Below are positions 16,913 to 25,635 of a stretch of DNA of 64,000 bases, in pieces (the first letter of the stretch is position 1; every line of letters begins with the position of its first letter). The position numbers and the translations under genes were made by a program. The stretch is from the NCBI RefSeq assembly GCF_003325355.1, contig NZ_CP030850.1, positions 992,001-1,056,000 on the forward strand, in the 5' to 3' direction. The notes below the pieces were generated by a model. That model was not told the DNA's origin and searched no databases. It saw only the letters and a program-made list of their open reading frames with translations. Origin of the DNA: Runella rosea (GTDB lineage Bacteria > Bacteroidota > Bacteroidia > Cytophagales > Spirosomataceae).

Positions 16913-18097
16913 CTATTTCGTTTGCTGATACTGCCGATTCAGATAATTCTGATGGTACTGCCGCAAACGCTGGTCAAGTTGATACCCCGTTTGGTAGCGC
17001 TCCCCCATCCTGTATCCCCCCGCGTAGAGGTACTGCCACCTAAACTCCTCCGTGGTGCGCAACCTCATTTTTGAGGTCTGCACAATTTTTCCAGGGGGAA
17101 TCGGAATCGCAAAATTAAAACCCGCCGTCGCGCCATTTTGGGTAGCAACCACAAAAAGCCCGATTTCAACGTTGGTATATTGACGAATAAAATCAAATCT
17201 TCCCCCTTTGTCTCCCCACAAAAACTGCCCTCCCGAAACCTTCAGCAAAAGATCCAATTTGCTGAAACGGTATTCGACATCGGCCAGCAGCAGGAGTTTA
17301 TCCATTTTTTCGTAGTAAAGCCCTCCTCTTGGGTAGTAATACATCCCCGTCAGCCCGACTTCTAGCCCGTACGACCAAGGAGATTTAAAATCCGTATGAC
17401 GGTACTGAACGTTGACGCCGTATTGGTCATTGTGAAAAAGCCCCGCCGACGCACTTAAAAAATGATTGTCTTTGGCGTAAAACTGATTCAGAAAAACGGG
17501 TGCCGGACGAATCATTTTCGGGCGGTTGTCCAAGTCGTTGGACACGGGAAAAAGGATTCCCCAATTGAGCGCCATGCCCGGCCATAAATACACTTGGCTT
17601 TGTAAAAGAACACTCGTATTACTCCGAACAGGCTTGGAAAAATTCCCAAATTTGGCCCAAAAAACGGGTTGTATCCAAAAATCAAACTTATAATTTCGGC
17701 GCTGTAACGGGAAAAAGCCCCATTTCGTCAGGGCCGAACGCTCAGCCTGCGTAAATGCCTTTGCCTCCAACGACGCCCCCATCTGGTAGCGGGCCACTGG
17801 AATTCCTTGTATCATCGGAACGTAGGTCAAAAGATGGGCCGAATCATTCACGACCTTTTGTATTCCGTACAACCCCATAAAAGGGTTACGGTACAATCGC
17901 TGCTCGTAGACCACCTGCTGCTTATCGACCTGAACGTTTTCAAAATTCAAACCCTGGCTCCCCTTCCCCTCTTGACCCAAGAGCAGGCCAACGGAAGCAA
18001 ACACCAATACAACTCCCAAAAAAAATTGATACAAATTTCTCAATTTCAAACTTTTACAATGATTTACTGACTGATTTATTAAAAAATCACTTCTCAC
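16913..18097 (-). CDS. YjbH/GfcD C-terminal barrel as a separate protein
   Basis: This 394-residue protein has a hydrophobic signal segment near residues 22-41 (FFLGVVLVFASVGLLLGQ). Its body matches what I recall of the C-terminal half of YjbH/GfcD: the VVYEQRLYRNP segment at the start, then GGQFLWGDKGGRFDFIRQ, VEIGLFVVATQNG and NFAIPIPPGK near the end, with barrel strands between. It starts with GTG at 18097 and overlaps the preceding YjbH N-terminal-type gene by 11 bp; no ATG lies nearby. A C-terminal Gln/Tyr-rich tail (QTGYQLDQRLRQYHQNY) is unusual. Enterobacterial YjbH and GfcD are single polypeptides of about 700 residues; this gene and its neighbour together give about 680. Confidence 0.82.
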   Translation of the reverse strand: MRSDFLINQSVNHCKSLKLRNLYQFFLGVVLVFASVGLLLGQEGKGSQGLNFENVQVDKQQVVYEQRLYRNPFMGLYGIQKVVNDSAHLLTYVPMIQGIPVARYQMGASLEAKAFTQAERSALTKWGFFPLQRRNYKFDFWIQPVFWAKFGNFSKPVRSNTSVLLQSQVYLWPGMALNWGILFPVSNDLDNRPKMIRPAPVFLNQFYAKDNHFLSASAGLFHNDQYGVNVQYRHTDFKSPWSYGLEVGLTGMYYYPRGGLYYEKMDKLLLLADVEYRFSKLDLLLKVSGGQFLWGDKGGRFDFIRQYTNVEIGLFVVATQNGATAGFNFAIPIPPGKIVQTSKMRLRTTEEFRWQYLYAGGYRMGERYQTGYQLDQRLRQYHQNYLNRQYQQTK

Positions 18098-18941
18098 TTT
18101 CCTTCCTCAACTGACGGGGTAGTTTCAATAAATTTACCCCAAATGAAGTCCCAAACATAAATTGATCACCATTCAGCCACCCCGCTTGCACCGTCCAACG
18201 TTTAAAGAGCGTGGCATAAGCACCGACATTAATGTTTTGAGAATCATACTCCACCATCAATCCCGCCTGTTTGCGAAAATGCAATACAGCTCCTCCAAAG
18301 GGGCCTACCAAATAATTGTTTTTAAAACGCCACTCACTTTTCTTTTGAACAGCAAAATTATTAAGGAAAGTTGAATTAAGATCGGTTGCCAATTCTCCGT
18401 TATTTCGATAAACAAAATAAGGGCTGCCATAACCTGCACTTACTTCTAAGCTCAAGGTGGGGTTGAACGTAAAATTCTTGGTAGCTACCACCACATGCGT
18501 CAGCAGGGCACCGTCAATGGTAAAAGGGACGGTCATAACCACCGCCACAGATGGCCGTTTTTTGGTTTCTTTTAGCAACAAATACCGAACATCCATGGAG
18601 CGATCCCCAATTCCTTCGCGCACATCCCGAATCTTCGTATCAATCATTTGGAGTAACGTGGCCGTAATCTCCAAACGCGGCAGAATCGCTAAATGCGCAA
18701 ACCAAACCCGCTCGGGGTTTTTGTTTCGCCCCCTCATCCCGTAGTGAATGGGGTTATAATTGTACCCAAACCGAAACGACCCATCTTCTAAGGCCACCGC
18801 CGAGGGGATATACATGAGACCCGGTTTGCCCGAAAGATTCGTCTGGGCCACTCCTTGCACCATGATTAAAACCAAAACAAAGGATAGCGCAAGGCTACCC
18901 TTTGTCAGTGGTGTATTCGGTAGATGATACCTCCTTAACAT
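18087..18941 (-). CDS. YjbH/GfcD N-terminal barrel as a separate protein
   Basis: This 284-residue outer-membrane protein (from the ATG at 18941) has a signal peptide (PLTKGSLALSFVLVLIMVQGVAQ) and the YjbH-type opening LSGKPGLMYIPSAVALEDGSF, then barrel strands with GDRSMDVRYLLLKE, PSVAVVMTVPF and VVVATKNF. I chose 18941 over the longer frame (19022) because it leaves a 1-bp gap after the lipoprotein stop instead of an 80-bp overlap and puts the signal peptide near the N-terminus. YjbH proteins sit in the outer membrane and belong to exopolysaccharide operons (yjbEFGH, gfc). Here it lies in a Wzx/Wzy locus, fitting that context. Confidence 0.83.
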   Translation of the reverse strand: MLRRYHLPNTPLTKGSLALSFVLVLIMVQGVAQTNLSGKPGLMYIPSAVALEDGSFRFGYNYNPIHYGMRGRNKNPERVWFAHLAILPRLEITATLLQMIDTKIRDVREGIGDRSMDVRYLLLKETKKRPSVAVVMTVPFTIDGALLTHVVVATKNFTFNPTLSLEVSAGYGSPYFVYRNNGELATDLNSTFLNNFAVQKKSEWRFKNNYLVGPFGGAVLHFRKQAGLMVEYDSQNINVGAYATLFKRWTVQAGWLNGDQFMFGTSFGVNLLKLPRQLRKESEK

Positions 18942-18942
18942 C

Positions 18943-19977
18943 TTAGCCTTGGTTGTGGCAGCTTTGGAGAAGTTCAGCTTTGGCCGCATTCGCTTCACCC
19001 AGTGCTTTTGAATAAGCCGCATTTACCGCCGCCGTGTTGGTGGTACGGGCCGCCTGGGCAGCTGCGGTGGCCGCTGTAGTCAGGGAGCTACATGCTTTCA
19101 CATCAGCCGATTGTAAGGTATTCAGCGTGCTCAAATAACCTAAGTAGCTAATGGAGTTCAAGGCTTTCAGCAAAGCGTAATCTGCGCCTAACACCGCCTG
19201 AGCCGCATCCAAGTCAGTATTTGTTTTGTCAAAAATAGCCTGCGCTGCGGTACGTAAAGCCGTATATTTTGCAGGAATACCGGCAGTACAGGTAGCTTCA
19301 TTACCCGCTAGGGCAGCAATAACCGTTTGATAGGCTTGCTCAACCTTTGCCATTTCTCCCGCTTTGGTTGCGTCCAGTTTGGCAATCACCGTTTTTAGGG
19401 CTTCTTCCGCTTTGGCAATGCACTCATCTGATACGGCCAAACCATCCAAACCATCCGTTTGAGCAATGGTTTCAGGAACACTGGCTCCAGAACGACCGTT
19501 TACCGCCTGTCCATTGACCGCAGGTAATGTAAAAGAAGGCAAATAAGCCTTTAAAGCTGTATTGCCTGCCGCTTTGTCAAGTACCGCTTTTAAATTCGTA
19601 GGCAGCGCCCCTCCGCTCGCTACTGCGGCCAATGTTGCGGGGGTAACGGTCGCCATCGCCGATACTTCCGTAGGAGATAACGCGCCCGATACTTCAGCGG
19701 CTGACGTTTTTACCGAAGCAGGCACCACGCCTGAAGTCGCAATGCTGCCAATAGCATTGGCTACTTCGGCCGTTTTGGCGGAGGCCGTCACGGATGATGG
19801 CGTGGATGTAACGGGCGTTGGCGCAACAATCGTTACGGGAGCTACTTCAATTTTGTTGAGATCTTCAACCAAATCAGCATCGGGCTCCAAAGGATCGCTT
19901 TTTTTACAGTTGTACATGAGGAGCGTCAAAGCCAGCCCAAATACGAAGAGTGAAAATGTACTTTTTTTCATTGTCAT
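18943..19977 (-). CDS. Ala-rich helical lipoprotein, first gene of the YjbH operon
   Basis: This 344-residue protein has a signal peptide and a probable lipobox at LMYNC (Cys24), atypical in having Asn at -1, followed by the acidic KKSDPLEPDADLVEDL typical of exported Bacteroidota lipoproteins. Residues 50-130 are low-complexity Ala/Thr/Val/Ser; residues 185-340 are Ala-rich helices likely to form coiled coils, with a few cysteines (C186, C237, C297, C340). Translation could start at either Met1 or Met3. I recognise no family. A strong promoter lies about 380 bp upstream, and the next gene starts 1 bp after its stop. Confidence 0.8.
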   Translation of the reverse strand: MTMKKSTFSLFVFGLALTLLMYNCKKSDPLEPDADLVEDLNKIEVAPVTIVAPTPVTSTPSSVTASAKTAEVANAIGSIATSGVVPASVKTSAAEVSGALSPTEVSAMATVTPATLAAVASGGALPTNLKAVLDKAAGNTALKAYLPSFTLPAVNGQAVNGRSGASVPETIAQTDGLDGLAVSDECIAKAEEALKTVIAKLDATKAGEMAKVEQAYQTVIAALAGNEATCTAGIPAKYTALRTAAQAIFDKTNTDLDAAQAVLGADYALLKALNSISYLGYLSTLNTLQSADVKACSSLTTAATAAAQAARTTNTAAVNAAYSKALGEANAAKAELLQSCHNQG

Positions 19978-20211
19978 TGAGTGATTAAGTGATATTATTT
20001 GTTTTCTGTTTAATTAAATTTCAACCACACCTGTGGCATGCTCCTCTTAAAATACGCTCTTTTCTTATTGATTTTACAGTATAAATTTTCCAGAAATGCA
20101 ACCAACACTTTCTAACGATATACAATATACGTTATAAAGTAAAACCCTAAATGATCTGTGTCCTTAAAGATTTAACTTTGGGACAAAGTAGGAATACAGA
20201 AAATGAATTTT

Positions 20212-20277
20212 TCAGGAATCTCGCCTCAAAACAAGGGGAATCAATAAACGGAGAACCGCGTTGGAGTTATGTTTCAT
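20212..20277 (-). CDS. Possible 21-residue leader peptide
   Basis: ATG at 20277 opens a 21-codon frame (MKHNSNAVLRLLIPLVLRRD plus Ser) ending in TGA. It follows the ACTCAACGTTA element by about 9 nt and lies inside the predicted leader of the YjbH operon. It could be an upstream regulatory ORF or chance; there is no comparative support. Confidence 0.25.
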   Translation of the reverse strand: MKHNSNAVLRLLIPLVLRRDS

Positions 20278-20360
20278 AATTTATTAACGTTGAGTACTAC
20301 ATTCATCAACTACAAACCAGAATGAAGGATAAGTGTTTATAGTTAACGATTAAGCTATAA

Positions 20361-20391
20361 CAAATGTACAAAAAAAAACGACAAATAACAA
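20361..20391 (-). promoter_or_regulatory. Promoter of the five-gene YjbH operon
   Basis: On the minus strand, TTG (complement of 20389-20391), a 20-bp spacer and TACATTTG (complement of 20361-20368) match TTG-N20-TAnnTTTG exactly. Transcription would start near 20354. Confidence 0.7.
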
Positions 20392-20613
20392 CCCAAAGTC
20401 ATCAAAAAACACTAAATAACTAGTAATCAAACCTATAACATTATAATTTATTAGAAAATAACAATCTAATCTTTAATATTTTCAATAAAAATATCTAAAA
20501 ATCTGCTAATTTTCACAACAAAAAGCCCAAAATTATAAAATTAGATACCTTTTTAGTACGCATCAGATACCATTAAGTGTAAAATATTTAAAACATCTAA
20601 TCAGGCAGTCATA

Positions 20614-21375
20614 TTACTTATGACTTGGAAACCAGCTCAAACGCAATTTTTCACGAAGAACCATAAAAATAAATAGCGAATTCGTTACAAAATAGCGTTT
20701 AAAAAGTCGACGAGGCTCTTGTACAAGCCGATACAGCCATTCCAGGCTAGCATCCTGCATCCATTTGGGTGCACGCTTTTGGGCTCCCGCAAAAACTGGA
20801 AATGCCCCTCCTACTCCAATCATTACTGAAGAAATCCGTCCTTTCATGGCCGACATCCATTTTTCTTGTTTAGGGCAACCAAGAGCAACCAAGACAATCC
20901 CTGCACCCGATGCATTAATATTATCAATAATTTTTTGGTCTTCGTCAGCTGTTAGTTTCCTAAAGGGTGGTGAATACATTCCTCCAATCTTCAATGTAGG
21001 ATAAATGGAAGCACATTTTTCATGAATTTTTTTTAAAACGTCGTCAGTTGAACCATAAAAATAGACTATGACTCCAGACTTGGAAGCTCTTTCTAATAAA
21101 GCAGGCATAACATCCATCCCTGCAACTCTTTCCTGTTTAATATTATAAAGGTAGTATAACGCATTACAAAGAGGTTTCCCATCAGGTAAAACTATGTCAG
21201 CAAGATTAAAAGAAGCTCTAAAATCATAATCAATTTTACATTCAATAAACATATGAACATTTGCTACGTAAACACAAGTTGAGATACGTTGCTTACTATA
21301 GTAAATAAAATTATCGAGAAATTCCTCGAATTTACCTAAGGAAATTTGAGCGTGTATTAACCTAGCTTTATACAT
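20614..21375 (-). CDS. WecG/TagA/CpsF-family glycosyltransferase (GT26)
   Basis: This 253-residue cytoplasmic/membrane-associated enzyme shows the family motifs: VANVHMFIE near 38, PDGKP at 64-68 with the conserved Asp65, RVAGMDVMP near 83, GCPKQEKWM, GVGGAFPVFAG and KRAPKWMQ..LEWLYRL..EPRRLFKRY at the C-terminus. Family members transfer ManNAc, ManNAcA, Glc or similar residues to lipid-linked intermediates. It lies between the AT-rich glycosyltransferase core and the YjbH operon, and base composition here returns towards the chromosomal level. The sugar cannot be predicted. Confidence 0.92.
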   Translation of the reverse strand: MYKARLIHAQISLGKFEEFLDNFIYYSKQRISTCVYVANVHMFIECKIDYDFRASFNLADIVLPDGKPLCNALYYLYNIKQERVAGMDVMPALLERASKSGVIVYFYGSTDDVLKKIHEKCASIYPTLKIGGMYSPPFRKLTADEDQKIIDNINASGAGIVLVALGCPKQEKWMSAMKGRISSVMIGVGGAFPVFAGAQKRAPKWMQDASLEWLYRLVQEPRRLFKRYFVTNSLFIFMVLREKLRLSWFPSHK

Positions 21376-21472
21376 AGTAATAGATATTATAAATATACGA
21401 TTATTTATATTTATTTACGTCATGATAAAACATTGTTTTGAAATATACAATTAAGTATAAAAAAAATATCTA

Positions 21473-22579
21473 TTAATATAAAGAATATAAAGTAGATTTA
21501 ATAACGGACTCGGTATAATTATTCTTTACAATATTTGAACATTGGAAAGAATACATCTCCCACATTTTAGAGTCCCATATTGAAATTATTTTATTTGCAT
21601 AATTAACTGGATTGTATTCGTTTATAAGCAAGTTAGAATCTTGAATAATTGAGGGGTTAAAACCAGCATAACTACTTATTGGAACAACTCCAAAATTCAT
21701 TGCTTCTGTTAAAGAGTTCGAATGCCCTTCACGTTTTTCAATAGAGGGAAATAAGAAAAAATGTTTATTTGGAAGTATTTCAAATAATTCTTGACTGTTT
21801 TTTGGTGGCAAAATAAAAACTTTGTGCTCTAAGCCAAGAATTTGAATTCTGTTATTTAGATATTGAACATAGTCGGGTGTACCCTCACCTATAATTTCAC
21901 AAATAAAGTCATTGTTCGAAATATTATTACAAATGTCCAGTATAAAATCAACATTTTTAGAAGGTGCAATTCTGCCAAAATAAACCATTTGTATAATAGA
22001 AGAGTTGTTCCTATCTAAGGAGTTGTAAGAGTAAACAAATTGATCTAAAATAAAATTAGGATAGTAAACTGCATCAATATTAGCTACTGACTTAACGAAC
22101 CCAATATATTCAAAACCCTGACAAAGAATTTTAGTAGAATTAATCAAAATAGACTTAAAAAAAAACTTGTAAATAAAATTACTATTTAAATATATTTCTA
22201 TGGCTCCACCTGCACGAATTTCATAGATACACTTAATATTAAGAAATGAGCAAGTTTTAATATAAAGCCATTCAATATAAATTAAATGGCCATAGAACCC
22301 AGACAAATGAAAGTAAATTTTATCTTTAGTGAGTGCTTTATTGAAAAAAATTTTAAAAAAAAATTTTAAATATACAAAGAAAAGTTGAATAAAATAGACA
22401 AAAAAATTAAAAAAGGGAACTTTTATTGGATAGGGCTTTTCGATTAAAAATAGTTGAAAGCCAAGTTTTTTAAGAATAAAAATAGTTTTTTTATTCCCAG
22501 ACTCTCCTCCGCCAACAATTTTTCCATTTTTACCTCCTACAGGTCCGTAAAAAAATATTTTTTTATTAGTTAAAGCCAT
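21473..22579 (-). CDS. GT4-family glycosyltransferase
   Basis: This 368-residue GT-B enzyme has a Glycos_transf_1 C-terminal half: QMVYFGRIAPSKNVDFILDI, CEIIGEGTP, and the nucleotide-sugar-binding E-x7-E (E284 and E292 in REGHSNSLTEAM). The N-terminal half carries a hydrophobic, Phe-rich stretch (FFNFFVYFIQLFFVYLKFFF) suggesting membrane association. The DNA is extremely AT-rich, like its upstream neighbours. It is probably one of three GT4 enzymes building the repeat unit; donor and linkage are unknown. Confidence 0.87.
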   Translation of the reverse strand: MALTNKKIFFYGPVGGKNGKIVGGGESGNKKTIFILKKLGFQLFLIEKPYPIKVPFFNFFVYFIQLFFVYLKFFFKIFFNKALTKDKIYFHLSGFYGHLIYIEWLYIKTCSFLNIKCIYEIRAGGAIEIYLNSNFIYKFFFKSILINSTKILCQGFEYIGFVKSVANIDAVYYPNFILDQFVYSYNSLDRNNSSIIQMVYFGRIAPSKNVDFILDICNNISNNDFICEIIGEGTPDYVQYLNNRIQILGLEHKVFILPPKNSQELFEILPNKHFFLFPSIEKREGHSNSLTEAMNFGVVPISSYAGFNPSIIQDSNLLINEYNPVNYANKIISIWDSKMWEMYSFQCSNIVKNNYTESVIKSTLYSLY

Positions 22580-22588
22580 TGATTTTAT

Positions 22589-23755
22589 TTAGATTAATTC
22601 ATTCAAAAAATTATAAAACTTTTTACTTAATTTTATTGAAGAAAAATTATTAATAGCAGTATTTCTAGCATTTTCACCTAATATTTTAATTTTTTCAGGA
22701 TTGCTAATAAGAAATGAAATTGCATTTACAATTTCTGGAATAGACTCAGGTTGCACTAATATAGAATCAAAATTATTAGTAAGATATGAACTAACATCTC
22801 CTACATTAGAAGCAACTACTCCTTTTCCAGTAGCGAGGTATTCACCCAGTTTAAACGGGAACCCAGAATTGGCAAATTGAGAATTATTTCGTGTCATACA
22901 AAAAATATCACAACTATTCAAAATAGAATAATAAGTATCTATACTTAGCATTCCATAATAAAAAATCCTGTCAGAGTTTTTTGATTTTTTTAAAACTGAA
23001 TTTAACCAATCATTTGCTTCTTTATTATGTGGCTTACCCGTTAAAATTAAATTAAGTTTCGGGAATTCATCTGCTAAAATTTCAAATGCTTGTAGTAAAT
23101 AAGTAACACCATCTTTCTCGCCAAAAGAACCACCATAAAATAAATTAATTTTGTGTTTAAAATCATTAATAATTACATTTTTTGGAAATTTTTCCATACT
23201 GACGGTAATTGGAATAATACAAATTTTTTTATTCTGTTTTAGATAAGAAAATTTCTTCTCTAATTGAGATGAAATAACAATAATAGCATGAGTAATAAAA
23301 GGGATAAGCTTAACAAATAAAAGAGAAGATTTAATCCTAAAGTAACCCAAAATTCCATTATGCCAAGTATGGTATTTATTATCTTCCACGATATCAATCA
23401 CAATCTTAAATCCAAGAATTCTAGCATATAAAACAAAAAGTATATTTTTTAAATCCAAATAACCATAATTATACAAAATTCTATTAGAATTTTTAAAACG
23501 GTTTACTGTATGGAGATATTTAAATCCTAAATAAAAAAAACTAAAAAGGTTTACAAATTTAAATTTTATGTTAAAAAAATTAATATTATTTATCATTCCT
23601 GATTCACCATGCTTAAACTTTGAATCAACAGAATATATTAAATTATAAATCTCTATCAACTTAGGATCAACTAGTGGTTCTAGTAGATTAAATACTCGTT
23701 TTGATGGCGCCATTCCATCGAACAAAGAAACGTTCAAAATTAAAATATTAATCAT
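22589..23755 (-). CDS. GT4-family glycosyltransferase
   Basis: This 388-residue GT-B enzyme has NLFYGGSFGEKDGVTYLLQAFE at the start of the C-terminal domain, LILTGKPHN, ISCDIFCM-like NSCDIFCMTRN, and FPFKLGEYLATGKGVVAS with Glu305 in the donor-binding position. The FKLGEY form resembles subfamilies where the first Glu of E-x7-E is replaced by Lys. It lies 9 bp from the next gene and 7 bp from the acetyltransferase, in a tightly packed, very AT-rich run. The specific sugar is unknown. Confidence 0.87.
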   Translation of the reverse strand: MINILILNVSLFDGMAPSKRVFNLLEPLVDPKLIEIYNLIYSVDSKFKHGESGMINNINFFNIKFKFVNLFSFFYLGFKYLHTVNRFKNSNRILYNYGYLDLKNILFVLYARILGFKIVIDIVEDNKYHTWHNGILGYFRIKSSLLFVKLIPFITHAIIVISSQLEKKFSYLKQNKKICIIPITVSMEKFPKNVIINDFKHKINLFYGGSFGEKDGVTYLLQAFEILADEFPKLNLILTGKPHNKEANDWLNSVLKKSKNSDRIFYYGMLSIDTYYSILNSCDIFCMTRNNSQFANSGFPFKLGEYLATGKGVVASNVGDVSSYLTNNFDSILVQPESIPEIVNAISFLISNPEKIKILGENARNTAINNFSSIKLSKKFYNFLNELI

Positions 23756-23762
23756 TTATCAA

Positions 23763-24371
23763 TTATTTAAAAAAGGAGAGAACTTTGCAAGGATTACCAG
23801 CTGCAATACAATTAGGTGGTATATCAGAAGTAACAACACTATTAGCACCTATAACAGAATTTTTCCCAATTTTAACGCCTTTCAATATAATAGAACCATA
23901 GCCAACGAAAACATTTTCTTCAATATAAACCGCTTTACCTGTCTCTACAGGGTAACTTCTCATATTTGGATTAAGATTATGCCAATCAAAATCTGTAACA
24001 AGTGTGTTAGCACCAAAAATAACGTTATTTTCAATTACAATCTCTATTAAACAACCAATTGATGTACCGCTAAATCCACAATTGTCACCAATTATGATTT
24101 TGGAATATTTTTTATGTGTACTCAAAATACATTTTCGAGATACGCCAATAAGATTAGAATCATTGTCGGATCTAAATCTACATTTTGATGCAATGGAAAT
24201 AATTGAATCAGGATGTCGTACAATTGTAGGTAAACCGAAAAACTTATTACTATTTCCAATAGAAATACCTTTGAAATAACAGTATATATATGTGTATACA
24301 CTATAAAAATAAGCACTAAAATTACAGTAATAATAGAAAGCTTTATAAGTTATAATACCTTTAACATCCAT
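23763..24371 (-). CDS. Left-handed beta-helix (hexapeptide) O-acetyltransferase
   Basis: This 202-residue protein has an N-terminal hydrophobic region (YYYCNFSAYFYSVYTYIYCY) and then hexapeptide repeats (IIGDNC, GCLIEI, VIENNVIFGAN, VFVGYGSIILKG, VKIGKNSVIGANSVV) ending in the standard DIPPNCIAAGNPCKVL. DWHN (near 134) contains the catalytic His seen in WcaF/maltose acetyltransferase-type enzymes. It probably O-acetylates a sugar of the repeat unit with acetyl-CoA. It overlaps the upstream glycosyltransferase by 11 bp. Confidence 0.87.
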   Translation of the reverse strand: MDVKGIITYKAFYYYCNFSAYFYSVYTYIYCYFKGISIGNSNKFFGLPTIVRHPDSIISIASKCRFRSDNDSNLIGVSRKCILSTHKKYSKIIIGDNCGFSGTSIGCLIEIVIENNVIFGANTLVTDFDWHNLNPNMRSYPVETGKAVYIEENVFVGYGSIILKGVKIGKNSVIGANSVVTSDIPPNCIAAGNPCKVLSFFK

Positions 24372-25635
24372 TATTTAGTATATTTTTATAAATAAAAAAA
24401 ATCTTGTTAACTGATAGATTAATGTCATGTCGTATTAATGCAATCTTTCTAGCGTTAATACTTGTATCTTTAGCTAATTTGTAATTATTTATTAAACTAA
24501 AAAGAATACCAGCTAATTCATATTCATCGTAAGGGTTAAACAAAAATCCAGTTTCATTGTGAACAATTAAACTATTTACACCACCGACTGATGAACTTAT
24601 GACTGGAATACCTAATAACATTGCTTCACATACACTATTAGGGCTATTGTCGATATAGGAAGGGTGTACAAAAAAATGACAACACTTTAGATGCAAAATC
24701 AACTCCTCCTCAGATTGTTGTCCATAAAAAATTATTTTAGTTTTATTTTTCGTAAACTTCAACATTTTTTTTACTAACACATTTGTTTCATCACTTTCTT
24801 CAATTCCAAATATTTTCCAAACGATGTTAAATTTTGACAACTTTGATAGTGTTTTATATATCAAGTCTAATCCTTTATAAATATTGGGATTAATTGTCGT
24901 ACAAATAACAATCTCAGAAATTGAAGAAATATTGGAAGGAAAATCTAATCCATTCCATTTATTTACATAAAAAGGGTCTCTTAGAATTTCTTCACAATGA
25001 AAATATAATGCTTCATTATTTGTCATTAAAACATAATTTTTATCCCAAGAAGTTCTCCCCATAAAATATTTCCAATATTTGATCATATCAACTTCTCTAT
25101 CTGCTCTTTTCAGAAAAGACTTATATTTGTTATAATATGTTGTTCCTAAAAAAAAAGACTTTAAGTTACTATTAATCAATACTTGAACTCTATTAAAACC
25201 AAATGGGAAATAAACTTTTGAATAAGGCATAGTTAAACCTTGAAGATGTATTACAACTTTTTCTTTACTAATTTTTCCTTTCAAAATCTTACCATAACCA
25301 TTTTCAGTCCCAAATATTTGTATAACATCTGGCAAAAAATCTTCAAGAACAAAATCAAAAAAAGGACTATCGTTATCTTGTAATGTTCCAAAATGATTAG
25401 AAATAAACTTAGAAAATAAATTTCGATTATTCAAAGGAATTCCATAATATATAACATTATTTTTTTGCAATTTTTTAAACTTAACACCATTATAAAAAAA
25501 ACAAAGTGCAAGTGATACACCCTCAACATTACTTATCTTAGACTCCAACGAAGATATCCAACCTCCTCCAAATCTATTATTTCCAAATTCTAATGAAGCA
25601 TTTGATGGTGTATTAGTAAACCAGAGAATTTTCAT
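24361..25635 (-). CDS. GT4-family glycosyltransferase
   Basis: This 424-residue GT-B enzyme has PSNASLEFGNNRFGGGWISSL at its N-terminus (split here: PSNASLEFGN and GGGWISSLES, the acceptor-domain glycine loop), NPNIYKGLDLIYKTL and IFYGQQSEEEL in the C-terminal domain, and HPSYIDNSPNSVCEAMLLG with Glu337 as the donor-binding residue. It overlaps the polymerase-like gene by 23 bp upstream and the acetyltransferase by 11 bp downstream, so the block is translated as one unit. Donor unknown. Confidence 0.88.
   Translation of the reverse strand: MKILWFTNTPSNASLEFGNNRFGGGWISSLESKISNVEGVSLALCFFYNGVKFKKLQKNNVIYYGIPLNNRNLFSKFISNHFGTLQDNDSPFFDFVLEDFLPDVIQIFGTENGYGKILKGKISKEKVVIHLQGLTMPYSKVYFPFGFNRVQVLINSNLKSFFLGTTYYNKYKSFLKRADREVDMIKYWKYFMGRTSWDKNYVLMTNNEALYFHCEEILRDPFYVNKWNGLDFPSNISSISEIVICTTINPNIYKGLDLIYKTLSKLSKFNIVWKIFGIEESDETNVLVKKMLKFTKNKTKIIFYGQQSEEELILHLKCCHFFVHPSYIDNSPNSVCEAMLLGIPVISSSVGGVNSLIVHNETGFLFNPYDEYELAGILFSLINNYKLAKDTSINARKIALIRHDINLSVNKIFFIYKNILNNGC

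Larger units (their letters stand above)
19978..20613. other. 636-bp intergenic region, leader of the YjbH operon
   Basis: The region is AT-rich. The minus strand carries a perfect promoter (20361-20391), a TACTCAACGTTA element (20286-20297) and a 21-codon ORF (20212-20277), giving the lipoprotein operon a leader of roughly 375 nt. Nothing else is recognisable. Confidence 0.6.
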
